Both the position numbers and the translations under genes were made by a program. DNA of 64,000 nt from Panax quinquefolius (Eukaryota; Streptophyta; Magnoliopsida; Apiales; Araliaceae). Positions 33,234-44,785 of the stretch are shown here, in pieces. The notes under the pieces are model-generated. The model had not been told where the DNA came from, ran no database searches, and was given only the letters and a program-made list of their open reading frames with translations. The DNA lies in NCBI GenBank assembly GCA_020205615.1, contig CM035168.1, forward strand, positions 7,506,237-7,570,236, written 5' to 3'. How positions within the stretch are numbered: position 1 is the stretch's first letter; each line of letters starts with the position of its first letter.

Positions 33234-35934
33234 TGTGGCGCCCCCAAAATAGGTAAACATCACACATTACGAGTTGTCAATACATGAGTGCGAAACAACT
33301 ACAACTTTATTATTACAACAAGAAAGCGTGAGTTTGAATACAAATATTATCTTACAGACAATATCTATACTCAAATAAATCCTCATCACATTTATTGATA
33401 CATTATTTTACAAAAATGGTGAGGACTACTAAACAATCCTTTCTAAAACCTTCATTCCATACCCAGAGGCTCGTACTTCATTTATATTCTCGCCTCACGA
33501 GAAAAATGGAACAAAAAGGAAAAGGGTGAGCTCAACTAGCTTCGATAAAGAATATTATGACTAAGATAATATCTGACAAATTATCGTTAGTCTTCAACAG
33601 GAAAAATCTAATAGAATCTGATAGACAACAAATTTTAAATCAATATTCGCAATGAAATAATAATTCATTAGAAGAGTTAAGTAGAGAATGCAAACTACTA
33701 TCTTCTATGTATGAATTTAAAAGTTCATCGTCTATCTTTTATCCCTGTAACATCAATCGATATACATACGGAATCAAATATTCATCTTTTGCACTACTGA
33801 GCCAAAGATATTCATCGATTGGTCGTGTTCATTTAAACACTGTTCATCTTGACTACTGGGCCAAAGACATTCTTTAGAAATCATTCATCTTTGCACTACT
33901 GCCAAAGATATTCTTAAGAAATCATTCATCTTTGCACTACTGGCCAAAGATATTCCATAATATCATCATTTAAGGCGAGGATGATGAAAAATATTTTTTA
34001 AAAAGCGAATCCAATTGAAACAAAATGACAAGGATTAAGGATTAAGGATTCGTACTTGGTTTTATCCACGTCCAAAAATACCTCAAAAATAATCATAGTG
34101 GTGTAAAATTCAAGAATGATCAAAACATGGATACAATCGAGTTAGTATCCGAATAGATGTTTTTAGACGAAAAGAAGAAATTTTATTTTTTAATTGAATA
34201 GTACCAAGTATCGTGAATAGTCTTAGTATACGTGAATAGTGTAAATATCGTGAATAGTAACTCAGACACCAAAAGATAGAAATTCCACAAAAACATCTTC
34301 ACGCTTCATGAATAGTACTTCGTGAATAGTAATCGTGAATAGTAACTCATGAATAGTAACTCGTGAATAGTAACTCATGAATAGTAACCCATGAATAGTA
34401 ACCCCTGACATGAAAAAGTTCCAAATTTGATAAAAACTTCAGATCAACATTTCAAAGATAATGATATTGAAGAAATAATATCATTCTGAAAAAAATAATA
34501 TCCCTTACCTCGAAAGATCAAGTACTTAGCTAGAATCTAGGGTATAGTCTTTGAAGGGAACTTGCACCGTCTAGCAATACTCAAAGTATACTCAAAATAC
34601 TCACAAGAATATTTCGATAATATAGAGAGAAAACTTTAGTTTAAGTGTGATTTTCAATTCTAACCCAAAGCCCTATTTATAGGAAAATGCTTTAGAACAC
34701 AAAGCGTAAAATAATAATATTTCTTAAAAATATTCAAGCCCACCTTAGAAATCTGATTTCAGATCATTTATAACACATGTGAGCCACTCAATTACAACAA
34801 AAACGTTTTTCTTACAAAAATATTTTAAACTCCCAAAAATCAATTATTTTGAACTTGAACTTCAATAATTCATAATAAATAGCCCTTTCATCAGAAAATT
34901 CGAATCTCATGAGTTTTATAGGAATTTCAATTCTCTACAACTTTGCAGAAGAAAGTTTTCCAAATTCCAAATAGAAATTGACCGAAATCCACAAACGGGC
35001 GATTTTACTGTGCTATAATCAAATTTCGGTCAATAAGCGGGGTCCAATAGGACATGTTTAACATGTTTTAAACATTTGTTGCAACAAAAAATACTCTTCC
35101 TCCTCGTATACTCATATATCCCACATTCGTTGTAAAAATATCACCGTTAATATATTATTAAAATAATATATTTAAATGAATTATTTTATCAGAAAAAGAT
35201 AAAATATTAATTTTCAACAATTGTCATTTTAAAAATTTTCTCCATCTATATCCACATAAAATCAATATTTTCCTCATCATATAAATCAATAATTAATTAT
35301 TCACAAATAATATTACAGAATCACAATATTGACATCCAGGCAGTTCCCAGGAAAGAGGGGGCTTTCCAATAAGAATTTCTTCTTACTGGCGCGCAATTAG
35401 GTGACCAAACCTCTCCTTAGACATAACTTTCTAGACATTGCCAATAATGTTATCTAATAATATTATTAAAATAATATGAATTATTAGCTTCGATAATGAA
35501 AATCTTATGTGTAATGACAATTATTGAAACAACAAGAATATAAAATATCAACGCGCGGCAATTATTAACTCAATAAAATAATTGAGCGGTAATTATCGTA
35601 ACCATTATTGAGTAGTGCCTTCTTAACGTAAGAATCAATAATTGGTGCAATACTGGTGTGCTTCTTGTTCAACAACGGCGTATTAGTGTGTTTTAACCAC
35701 AGAGTATTCCAACAAGATATACTGGTAATAACTACTGTAGATTATTTAAAAACAACTTATATTTGTCGTTTTCTTCATCCAATCGCTTTAGTTATGGGGC
35801 CCACACATGGTCACTTGGCCAGTAAATACGAATATTCCCGACAAGATCACGAATATTCCACGACCAAACGAATATTCCCCGACGATAATGAATATTTTAT
35901 AACCACTTGCTTATTTTGAAATATTTGCGTATTC
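33234..35934 (-). mobile_element. 5' LTR of element B (-), outer end deleted
   Basis: Matches 25712-28370 and 42085-44785. It stops at the phrase TATTTGCGTATT, where the other copies continue for about 110 more bases to the TGTAAGACCCC terminus. Confidence 0.85.
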
Positions 35935-35956
35935 CAACAGTATTAAAGGTAACATC
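35935..35956. other. Filler-like junction between opposed LTRs
   Basis: About 22 bases (CCAACAGTATTAAAGGTAACAT) lie between the truncated minus-strand LTR and the truncated plus-strand LTR. They resemble LTR sequence found elsewhere in the same element (near 28155 and 35705), as if copied in during end joining. Confidence 0.55.
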
Positions 35957-37333
35957 TGCTTTGGTGTTCTAAGCATTTTCCTATAAATAGGGTGCTTAGG
36001 TTAGAATTGAAAAACACACCAGAAACTGAAGTTTCTCTCTATTTCTCTCTCGATATATTGAGCGTATTCTTGTGAGTATACTTTGAGTATTGTTAGACGG
36101 TGCAAGTTCCTTCAAAGACTATACCCTAGATATCCAAACTAGAAGTACTAATCTTTCGAGGTAAGGATGTTATTTTCTTCTCAAATGATATTATTTCTTG
36201 ATATCATTATCTTTGAAATATTGGATGGAACTTTTTATCAAATTTGGAACTTTTTTCATGTCGGGGTTACTATTCATGAGTTACTATTCACGAGTTACTA
36301 TTCATGAGTTACTATTCACGAGTACTATTCATGAAGCGTGAAGATGTTTTTTGTGAAATTTCTATCTTTTGGTGTCGGAGTTACTATTCACGATACTAAT
36401 AATCATTCATCGAAAAAATAAAATTTCTTCTTTTTGTCCAAAATATCTATTCGGATACTAGCTTTGATTGTATCCATGTTTTGATCATTCTTGAATTTTA
36501 CACCACTATGATTATTTTTGAGGTATTTTGAACATGGATAAAACAAAGTACTAATCCTTAATCCTTAATCCTTGTCATTTTGTTTCACTTTGGATTCGTT
36601 TCTTTAAAAATATTTTCATCATCCCTCGTTTTAAATGATGATATTATTAAATATCTTTGGCTTTATAGTGCAAAGATGAATGATTTGAAGAATATCTTTG
36701 GGTCAGTAGTCAAAAAGATGAGCAGTGTTTAGATGAACATGACTAATCGATGAATATCTTTGGCTTCTGTAGTGCAAAGATGAATATTTGATTCCAGATG
36801 TATATTGATTGATGTTACAGGATAAAAGATGAGCGATGAACTTTTAAATTCATACATAGAAGATAGTAGTTTGCATTCTCTAATTAACTCTTCTAATGAA
36901 TTATTATTTCGCCGCGAATATTGATTTAAAATTTGTTGTCTATTGTATTCTATTAGATTTTTCCTGTTGAAGACTAACGGTAATTTGTTGTATATTATCT
37001 TAGTCATAATATTCTTTCTTGAGCTAGTTGAGCTCACCCTTTTCCTTTTTTGTTCCATTTTTCTTCTCGTGAGGCGAGAATATAGCGAAATGATTTAGGT
37101 GGGTATGGAATGAAGGTTTTAGAAAGGATTGTTTAGTAGTCCTCACCATTTTTATAAAATAATGTATCAATAAATGTGATGAGGATTTATTTGAGTATAG
37201 ATATTGTCAGAAGATAATATTTGTATTCAAACTCACAGCTTTACTCGTTGTAATAATAAAGTTGTAGTTGTTTTCGTACCATGTATTGACAACTCGAATA
37301 GGTGATGTATACCTATTTTGGGGGCGCGCCACG
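35957..37333 (+). mobile_element. 5' LTR of element B (+), second part (R-U5 side)
   Basis: Begins at CTGCTTTGGTGTTCT just upstream of the TATA box (CCTATAAATAGGG, ~35981) and matches 43385-44785. It includes the TACTATTCACGAGT array (36266-36330), the ATCTTTG...CAAAGAT repeats (36650-36785) and the terminus before the primer site at 37336. Confidence 0.85.
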
Positions 37334-37429
37334 GTTGGTATCGTAGCTTAGGATATGATCTCGGCGAGATCTGGAATAGAACTAGGAGGGGAGAGACGAG
37401 TAAATCCTTCGCTAAAGGTGTCCTACCTA

Positions 37430-38620
37430 AGCTTATTTTTTAGTTGGTCAAGATATATAAGGATATTATGTGATATATTGATTTCTTAATTAACCCTTGT
37501 TTTATGATTAAAGATTTGAGAATGTCGAATCGAGAATATTAACAATGGAAATGAGACCGTGGAGACGCTCAGACTCACCAACGAGGAGAACGCAACAACA
37601 GCAAATGGCAATGTTCCTCCCATGAACAACACCACCGAAAGCGTATGATGAACGAGGGGATGTTTAGAAGCTTTTTGCAGCTCATGCAAAATCGCACGAG
37701 GAGACTTGTGTTCAAAATACAGGAGGAAATGATAGCAATTCACGGGTTGTCACAAATGCAAGCGCTTCAAAGAGTTGGGACCACCAGAATTTAAGGGAAA
37801 GCCGATCCGATCATGGCAAGGAAACATGGGTCAAACAAATTACCAAGATATTCGATGTCTTGGGATGCACGGAGGAACAGAAGGTTCCATTCGCCACCTT
37901 TATGTTCCGTGGCGAGGCGCATTCATCGGGTGGGAGTCAGGAAGCGCACTCCATCCAAACCGCACTCAAAGATGTCTTGGGAAATGTTTCAGAACTATTT
38001 AATGACAAATACTTTCCGAAAGTGTTCGCTATACGAAGGAAGTGGAGTTCATCGATTAGAGCAAAACAACATGACGGTGTCTCAAAGACGAGGCAAAGTT
38101 TGCAGAGTTATCCAGTTTGCACCTCATTTGGTGGAGAAGGAGGAACGATGACGCGGATGTTTCTTAGAGGTTTGAAACCCCAGATTCGTCCAAGATCTCA
38201 TTTCTCATAAACTTTTCTCTATTCAGATGTTGTAAACATGGCTCAATTATTAGAAGCGAGATAACGAGTACTACCAACCGAGGGACCACAACCTGGATCG
38301 CATCGTAGATAGCAACAATGTAATAATGATAACTAGCGGAGAAAGAAACAAACGGACAAAAATGGTAACCACTCGGTGGTAATCATGGCCATGAAAATAA
38401 GAAGCGAGTCAGAGGAGATTTTAAAAGAGGAGATTTAACAACTAATTATATGAAGACGACAAAGGCGTTTGCAAAAGAATCGGTTCTAAGGGAGAGAACG
38501 ACCACCCATTATATGCTATAAATGCGGAAAGAGGGACATATCACCAAACTGCCCACAACAGTTCAAGGTATGCTATAATTGTGGAAATGAAGGACATATC
38601 GCCGAGATTGACGCAGAGCG
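37430..38620 (+). pseudogene. Element B (+): gag with zinc knuckles, fragmented
   Basis: Capsid-like sequence in overlapping frames at 37775-38210 (G-P-P-E-F-K-G-K-P ... F-M-F-R-G-E-A ... M-T-R-M-F-L-R-G-L-K-P). Two CCHC knuckles lie at ~38513-38612 (C-Y-K-C-G-K, then C-Y-N-C-G-N-E-G-H), the first with an indel. It is the mirror copy of 31950-32880. Confidence 0.78.
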
Positions 38621-38769
38621 AAACCTAGTTCAATGGGGACGGTGACTCAAAAGATCGTCTCGTAAAAGTCAAAGTCAACGATTCCGGAAGAGCGTTTGTT
38701 GTGGATCGGTCAAAATGCGAGGAACCCAAACGAGGTGATCACGGTAAGCTATTTATAAATTCTTGCAAG

Positions 38770-38972
38770 TTTATACCTTACTTGATAATTGGGGCATACC
38801 CATTCATTTATCTCTCCCGCTTGTGCTCAACGCTTAAACTTGACCGAGAAATTAGACTTTGACCTATCTCGTGGAAACTCCGTTAGAGAAACTTTCATCA
38901 CATCCATCGCTTATAAATCTTGTTTGATTCAAGTTGGCACCATTACCTTACCGCTGACCTTATCTCTTTAAA
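38770..38972 (+). pseudogene. Element B (+): aspartic protease region
   Basis: A T-H-S-F-I-S motif at ~38800 follows a damaged D-x-G loop. The continuation A-Q-R-L-N-L-T ... V-R-E-T-F-I-T-S-I-A-Y-K-S-C-L-I-Q-V-G-T-I-T-L-P matches the minus copy. The active-site Ser/Thr-Gly-Ala triad is not intact. Confidence 0.75.
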
Positions 38973-39339
38973 GATACTTGATTTTGATGTGATTTTAGGG
39001 ATTGATTGGTTAACTACTCATAATGCCAAAATTGATTATTTTTTCGTAAGGTTGTTAGTTTTATATTCCTAACCAACCCGTTGTATTTAATTCAAGCAAC
39101 TAAACCATTAAAATCAATCATCATCATATCTAATCATAAAGCTATTCGCTTATTGAAAAACGGATGTCAAGCTTTCTTAGCCCATGTTATGGATTTGAAT
39201 AAAGACACGCCAAATTTGAATAATATTCCCGTTGTTATCGACTTTCCGACGATTTCAAGAACTCCTTGCCTACCCTGTAACGTGAAGTTGAATTCTTTAT
39301 TAATCTTCAACCCGGTACAAAGCCCATTTCTAAAACCCC

Positions 39340-40115
39340 ATATCGAATGGCTCCTATTGAACTTCGTGGAGTTAAAGGTCCAACTATGTGAATTCTTGGA
39401 CATCGGTTTCATTGGCCCCAAGACATCTCATTCGGGGTGCTCCTGCTTTATTTGTAAAGAAGAAAGACGGAGTATGCGACTTTTGTATCGACTATCGGAA
39501 TTGAACCATGTCACCATCAAGAATAGGTATCCTCACCTCAGATTGATGACTTGTTCGACCAAATGCAAGGGGCACAATTCTTTTCAAAATCGATCTTCGC
39601 TCGGATATCATCACCAAGATTAGAATCGAGGATATTCCAAAGACCGCCTTCGTAGAACTCCCTAGATGGGCATTATGAATTCTTAGTCATGTCTTTCGGA
39701 CTAACTAATGCCCCGCGGCTTTCATGGATATGATGAACCGAGTATTCAAGGAATATTTGGATCAATTCGTTGTTGTTTTTTTGATGACATCCTCATATAT
39801 TCCAAAAGTCGTGAAGATCATGAGCACCATTTGAAGTCGGTACTCCAAAGGCTTCGTGGAAAACAAACTATATGCCAAATTGAAGAAATGCGAAGTTCGG
39901 GCTTCGAGGAAGTAGCATTCCTCGGGCACGCGGTGTCAAAACATGGAGTATCTGCTGATCCCGCCAAGATTGAAGCAATACAAAGTTGGGAGCAACCAAG
40001 TCATGATCAAGCACGTAGCTTTTTTGGGCTTAGTGGTTATTATCGGAGATTCGTGGAAGGGTTTTCTAATCGCTACTCCATTAACTCACCTAACTCTTTA
40101 AGGATACAAAATTCG
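39340..40115 (+). pseudogene. Element B (+): reverse transcriptase, frameshifted
   Basis: Motifs in order: [16 protein letters not shown] at ~39487, [14 protein letters not shown] at ~39675, catalytic [10 protein letters not shown] at ~39780 and F-L-G-H-A-V-S-K-H-G-V-S-A-D-P-A-K at ~39918, then the S-F-F-G-L-S-G-Y-Y-R-R-F-V-E-G-F-S connection at ~40015. These lie in three frames. Confidence 0.88.
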
Positions 40116-40189
40116 TTTGGAGTGAAGAATGCTAGAAGAGTTTCCAAGAGCTTAAGAGGAGACTTATTTCTAAGACTGCTCTAACAATA

Positions 40190-40650
40190 CCATCTGGTTC
40201 TGGATGGATTTGTTATCTATGCCGATGCTTCGTGCAAAGGGTTAGGATGTGTTCTCATGCAACGTGGGAAAGTCATAGCCTACGCCTCATGACAACTTAA
40301 AGAGTATGAGAGGAATTATCCTACTCATGATCTAGAGTCAGCAAATGTCGTTGCGCTAAAGATATGGAGGCACTATCTATATGGGGAGAAAGTGGAGATA
40401 TATTCGCACCATAAAAGCCTTAAATATTTCTTCACTAAAAAGAACTCAACACGCGACAATGACGCTGGCTCGAGCTATTGAAAGACTACGACCACACTAT
40501 TCAATACCATCCCGAAAAGCGAACGTGGTAGCCGACGCGTTGAGTAGAAGATCATATGAAGGAACGAAAAGCGATGATGTCAAGTATACGACAGAGCCAA
40601 CTTTAATAGAAAAAGTTAAGGTTGCTTTCAAGCCACCCAACCCTTGAGTC
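40190..40650 (+). pseudogene. Element B (+): RNase H region
   Basis: F-V-I-Y-A-D-A-S-C-K-G-L-G-C-V-L-M-Q (first catalytic Asp) at ~40210 and K-V-I-A-Y-A-S, stop, then [15 protein letters not shown] at ~40270-40340. It is followed by A-N-V-V-A-D-A-L-S-R-R at ~40520, the usual end of RNase H in Ty3/gypsy. One TGA interrupts a position occupied by Arg in the minus copy. Confidence 0.85.
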
Positions 40651-41720
40651 GATGCGTATGAAGAAGAAAGTACAAGAAGGAGCTATTCCTAAGCTTAGAA
40701 TTGATGAAGAAGGAATACTTGAGTCCACTCTAGACTTTGTGTTCCTAACGACTCGATTTGAAGTACAAGATTATGATGGAGGCACACAATACACCATTTG
40801 CAATCCATCTCGAAGTACTAAAATGTATCGTGATCTTCGACATACATTTTGGTGGAACAATATGAAGAGAGAGATTGCAAAGTTTATCTCAATGTGTTTA
40901 ACTTGTCAACGTAAAGCGAGCATCCGGTACCTAAGGGTCCGCATAACCACTTGAGATTCCGAAATGGAAGTGGGAACACATTACCATGGATTTCAAGCAC
41001 GGGTCTTCCTACGGTTTCTCGTGGCATCAATGCTATTTGGGTTATTGTTGATAGATTAACCAAGTCCGCTTTCATTTTTGCCGACACGGAGACTTATTCA
41101 CTGAACGTCTTGCTAGTATGTACGTGAATGAGATTGTGAGGTTGCATGGCATGCTCAGATCCATAGTTTCGGATCGTGACCCAAGATTCACTTCAAGATT
41201 TTGGGTTAGCTTGCAAAAAGATATGGGCACGGATCTACGATTCATTCGGGTGATACCATCCTCAAACCAGACGGACAATCGAAAAGGACTATTCAAACTT
41301 CAAGATTTATTAAGACTCGTGTCCTAGACTTCAAGGGCGGTTGGGATAAGTATTTACCATTGGTGGAATTCTCCCACAACAACAGCTTATCGTGCAAGTA
41401 TAGGTGTGGCTCCATTTGAAGCATTATATGGGCGAAAGTGTCGCTTCCAAAGATGTTGGGACGAGGTGGGTGAAGCAACAACTGTTGGGACCCGAGTTCA
41501 GTACGTATGATGACTACGGAAAAGATCCAAATGATTCGACAACGATACAAACGGCACAAGATCGACAAAAAGAGTTATGCGGATCTTCATCGAAAGGACG
41601 GAATTTAGTGTAGGGGATCGCGATATCATGCGAAGTTTCTCCATGGAAGGGAGTTACAAGATTTGGGAAGAGAGGAAAGCTCAATCCACGCATTTATTGG
41701 TCCATTTCAAATTCTTGACC
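40650..41720 (+). pseudogene. Element B (+): integrase, frameshifted
   Basis: Zinc-binding end M-Y-R-D-L-R-H-T-F-W-W-N-N-M-K-R-E-I with C-L-T-C-Q-R at 40822-40912. The catalytic core runs from W-V-I-V-D-R-L-T-K at ~41040, with S-D-R-D-P-R-F-T-S-R-F-W at ~41170 (second Asp) and Q-T-D-N at ~41267, where the Glu-bearing S-E-R motif is lost to an indel. The fragment A-L-Y-G-R-K-C follows at ~41425. Confidence 0.85.
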
Positions 41721-42070
41721 GAGTAGGAAATGTAGCCTATAGACTCGCGTTACCTCGAGTATGTCTCTCGTGTTCATAATGTGTTTCACATATCCGCATT
41801 TCAGTAAATATGTGAAAGACCCAACCACGTTATAGAAAGTTAGAACCGGACGAGATAGCCAAAGACTTAACGTATGAGGAGGTACTCACAAGATCTTGGA
41901 TAGAAAGGAGCATGTCCTACGCCAAGAAAGGTCATACCACAAGTTAACGTTTTGTGGAGGAATCATGCTATAGAGGAAATGACCGGGAATTGGAAACTAA
42001 ATGAAAGCGAGGTATCCTCACCTTTCAAAAACACCAGTGTACGTACGTCAATTTCGAGGATTTAAATTTC
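41720..42070 (+). pseudogene. Element B (+): integrase C-terminus and chromodomain remnant
   Basis: Broken frames correspond to 49688-50140 of element A (V-H-N-V-F-H-I-S, the DPNHV-like segment, then the E-M-T-G-N-W/E-L region). Many single-base losses relative to element A were seen. It ends directly at the polypurine tract. Confidence 0.7.
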
Positions 42071-42084
42071 ATAAGGAGGGAGGT

Positions 42085-44785
42085 TGTAAGACCCCAACTT
42101 ATTATTAATGAAATTTAATTTTCTATTTATTATTTTGAAATAGTAAGGGTTGATTTGATTAATGTGGATAGTTAGGGGTAAAATACGCAAATATTTCAAA
42201 ATAAAAAAGTGGTTATAAAATATTCATTGTTGTTGGAGAATATTTCGTGAATATTCATCATCGCTTCGGGAATATTCGTATACGACCTGCCAAGTACCAT
42301 GTGTGGGCCCCATAACGGAAAGCGATTGGATGAAGAAAACGACAAATATAAGTTGTTTAAAATAATAACGCAGTGGTTATTCTGCTATCATCGTTAAAAT
42401 AATTCTTGTGGTTAAAACACAAGAAGTAGCATTACCAGATTGCACCAATTATTGATTCTTACGTGAAGAAGGCACTACTCAATAATGGTTACGTGAATTA
42501 ATGCTCATTATTTTTTATCGAGTTAATAATCATTGCGTTGATATTTTATATTATCATTGTTTCAATAATGTCATTACACAAGATTTTTTCATTATCGAAG
42601 CAATAATTCATATTATCCGAATAATATTATTAGATAACATTATTGGCAATGTCTAGAAAGTTCTCGCCTAAGGAGAGGTTTGGTCACCTAATCGCTACGC
42701 CAGTAGAAGAAGAAATTTTATTGAAAGCCCTCTATCCCTGAACCACCGGTTGTCAATAATGTGATTCTCAGAATATTATTTATGAATAATTAATTATTGA
42801 TTTATATGATGAGGAAAATATTGATTTTATGAGGATATAGATGGAGAAAATTTTAATGTGACAATTGTTGAAAATTAATATTTTATCTTTTTTCGATAAA
42901 ATAATTCATTTAAATATATTATTTTAATAATATATTAACGATGATATTTTTACAATGAATGTGGGATATATGAGTATATGAGGAGGAAGAGTATTTTGTG
43001 GCATTAAATGTTTAACACATGTTTTGTGTGTTGGTGGACACAATTATCGACCGAAATTTGATTATAAATGTAAAATCGCCTGCTTGTGGATTTCGGTCAA
43101 TTTCTATTTGGAATTTGGAAAACTTTCTTCTGTAAAGTTGTAGAGAATTGAATTTCCTATAAAAACTCAAGAGATTCGAATTTTCTGATGAAAGGGCTAT
43201 TTATTATGAATTATTGAAATTCAAGTTCAAATAATTAATTTTTGGGAGTTTTAGTTAATTATTTTGAGAAAACGTTTTTTGCAACTAAGTTGGCCTCACA
43301 TGTGATTAAAATGGGCTGAGATCAGTTGTCTAAGTTGGACTAAAGAAAATGTGAAAAATATATTAATATTATATTCAATTTTTCGCTTTGGTGTTCTAAG
43401 CATTTTCCTATAAATAGGTGCTTAGGTTAGAATTGAAAACACACCGTAAACCCAAGTTTTCTCTATTTTCTCTCGATATATTGAGCGATTCTTGTGAGTA
43501 TACTTTGAGTATTGTTAGATTTCGCGGTGCAAGTTTCCTTCAAAGACTATACCCCAGATTCAAATTTGAAGTACTAATCTTTCGAGGTAAGTGGATGTTA
43601 TTTTCTTCTCAAATGATATTATTTCTTCAATATCATTATGTTGAAATATTGGTTGGAACTTTTTATCAAATTTGGAACTTTTTCATGTCTGGGGTTACTA
43701 TTCACGAGTTATTATTCACGAGTTACTATTCACGAGTTACTATTCACGAAGTTACTATTCACGAAAGTACTATTCACGAAGCGTGAAGATATTTTTTTGT
43801 GGAATTTCTATCTTTTGGTGTCTGAGTTACTATTCACGATATTCACATAACTATTCAATCTAAAAATAAAATTTCTTCTTTTTGTCCAAAATATCTATTC
43901 GGATACTAGCTTTGATCAGATCCATGTTTTGATCATTCTTGAATTTTACACCACTATGATTATTTTTGAGGTATTTTGAACATGGATAAAACAAAGTACT
44001 TAATCCTTAATCCTTAATCCTTGTCATTTTGTTTCATCGGATTCGCTTTCTTTAAAAAATATTTTCATCATCCTCCGCCTTAAATGATGATATTATTGAA
44101 TATCTTTGGGCTGTGAGTGCAAAGAAGAATGAATTTTTCAAGAATATTTCGTCAGTAGTGCAAAGATGAACAGTGTGTGTTTAGATGAACATGACTAATC
44201 GATGAATATCTTTGGCCCAGAGTGCAAAAAGATGAATATTTGATTCAGATGTATATTGATTGATGTTACAGGATAAAAGATAGACGATGAACTTTTAAAT
44301 TCATACATAGAAGATAGTAGTTTGCATTCTCTACTTAACTCTTCTAATGAATTATTATTTCACGCTAATATTGATTTAAAATTTGTTGTCTATTGTATTC
44401 TATTAGATTTTCCCCGTTGAAGACTAACGGTAATTTGTTGTATATTATCTTAGTCATAATATTCTTTACTCGGGCTAGTTGAGCTCACCCTTTCCTTTTT
44501 GTTCCATTTTTCTTCTCGTGGAGGCTAAAATATAAATAATGCGATTTAGCCTGGGGTATGGAATGAAGGTTTTAGAAAGGATTGTTTAGTAGTCCTCACC
44601 ATTTTTATAAAATAATGTATCAATAAATGTGATGAGGATTTATTTGAGTATAGATATTGTCTAGAAGATAATATTTGTATTCAAACTCACAGTTTTACTG
44701 TTGTAATAATAAAGTTGTAGTTGTTTCTGTACCATGTATTGACAACTCAGAATATGTGATGTATACCTATTTTAGGGGCGTCACA
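42085..44785 (+). mobile_element. 3' LTR of element B (+)
   Basis: 2701 bp from TGTAAGACCCC to GGGGCGTCACA. TATA box CCTATAAATAGG at ~43409; short-motif array TACTATTCACGAGT at 43696-43830; ATCTTTG/CAAAGAT hairpin repeats at 44100-44240. The ORFs at 43418-43863 are translations of this repeat array. Confidence 0.9.

Larger units (their letters stand above)
25712..35934 (-). mobile_element. Element B (-): opposite-strand copy nested in the 5' LTR of element B (+)
   Basis: On the minus strand the order is 5' LTR (35934-33234, truncated by ~120 bases at its outer end), primer site (reverse complement of CTCGATACCA, 33221-33230), gag, protease, RT, RNase H, integrase, chromodomain, polypurine tract, then 3' LTR (28481-25712). 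The inner ends TGTGGCGCC (25712) and CTTACA (28481) are standard. Sequence is very close to element B (+) throughout. The target duplication cannot be shown because the distal end is deleted; the proximal flank is ATAAT (25707-25711). Confidence 0.88.
25336..44785 (+). mobile_element. Element B (+): Tekay-like chromovirus inserted in LTR A, itself interrupted
   Basis: Flanked by the perfect 5-bp duplication GCACA (25331-25335 and 44786-44790). The 5' LTR is in two pieces, 25336-25711 and about 35957-37333, separated by the minus-strand copy of B. The missing ~900 bases of 5' LTR, judged against 42085-44785, imply a deletion at the right edge of that insertion. A tRNA-Met type primer site follows at 37336 (TGGTATCGTAGC). 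The internal region is 37348-42084 (gag, protease, RT, RNase H, integrase, chromodomain), with polypurine tract AAGGAGGGAGGT and 3' LTR 42085-44785. All domains are broken by small indels, so it is non-autonomous as read. Confidence 0.9.

Noticed and set aside
37430..42070. Possible functional polyprotein in element B
   Set aside because: At least one frameshift or stop in every domain, including the protease loop and the integrase Glu motif.
43418..43863. Three overlapping ORFs of 63-122 codons with Y-Y-S-R / L-F-T repeats
   Set aside because: These are translations of the TACTATTCACGAGT array in LTR B; the same array is untranslated in other copies.
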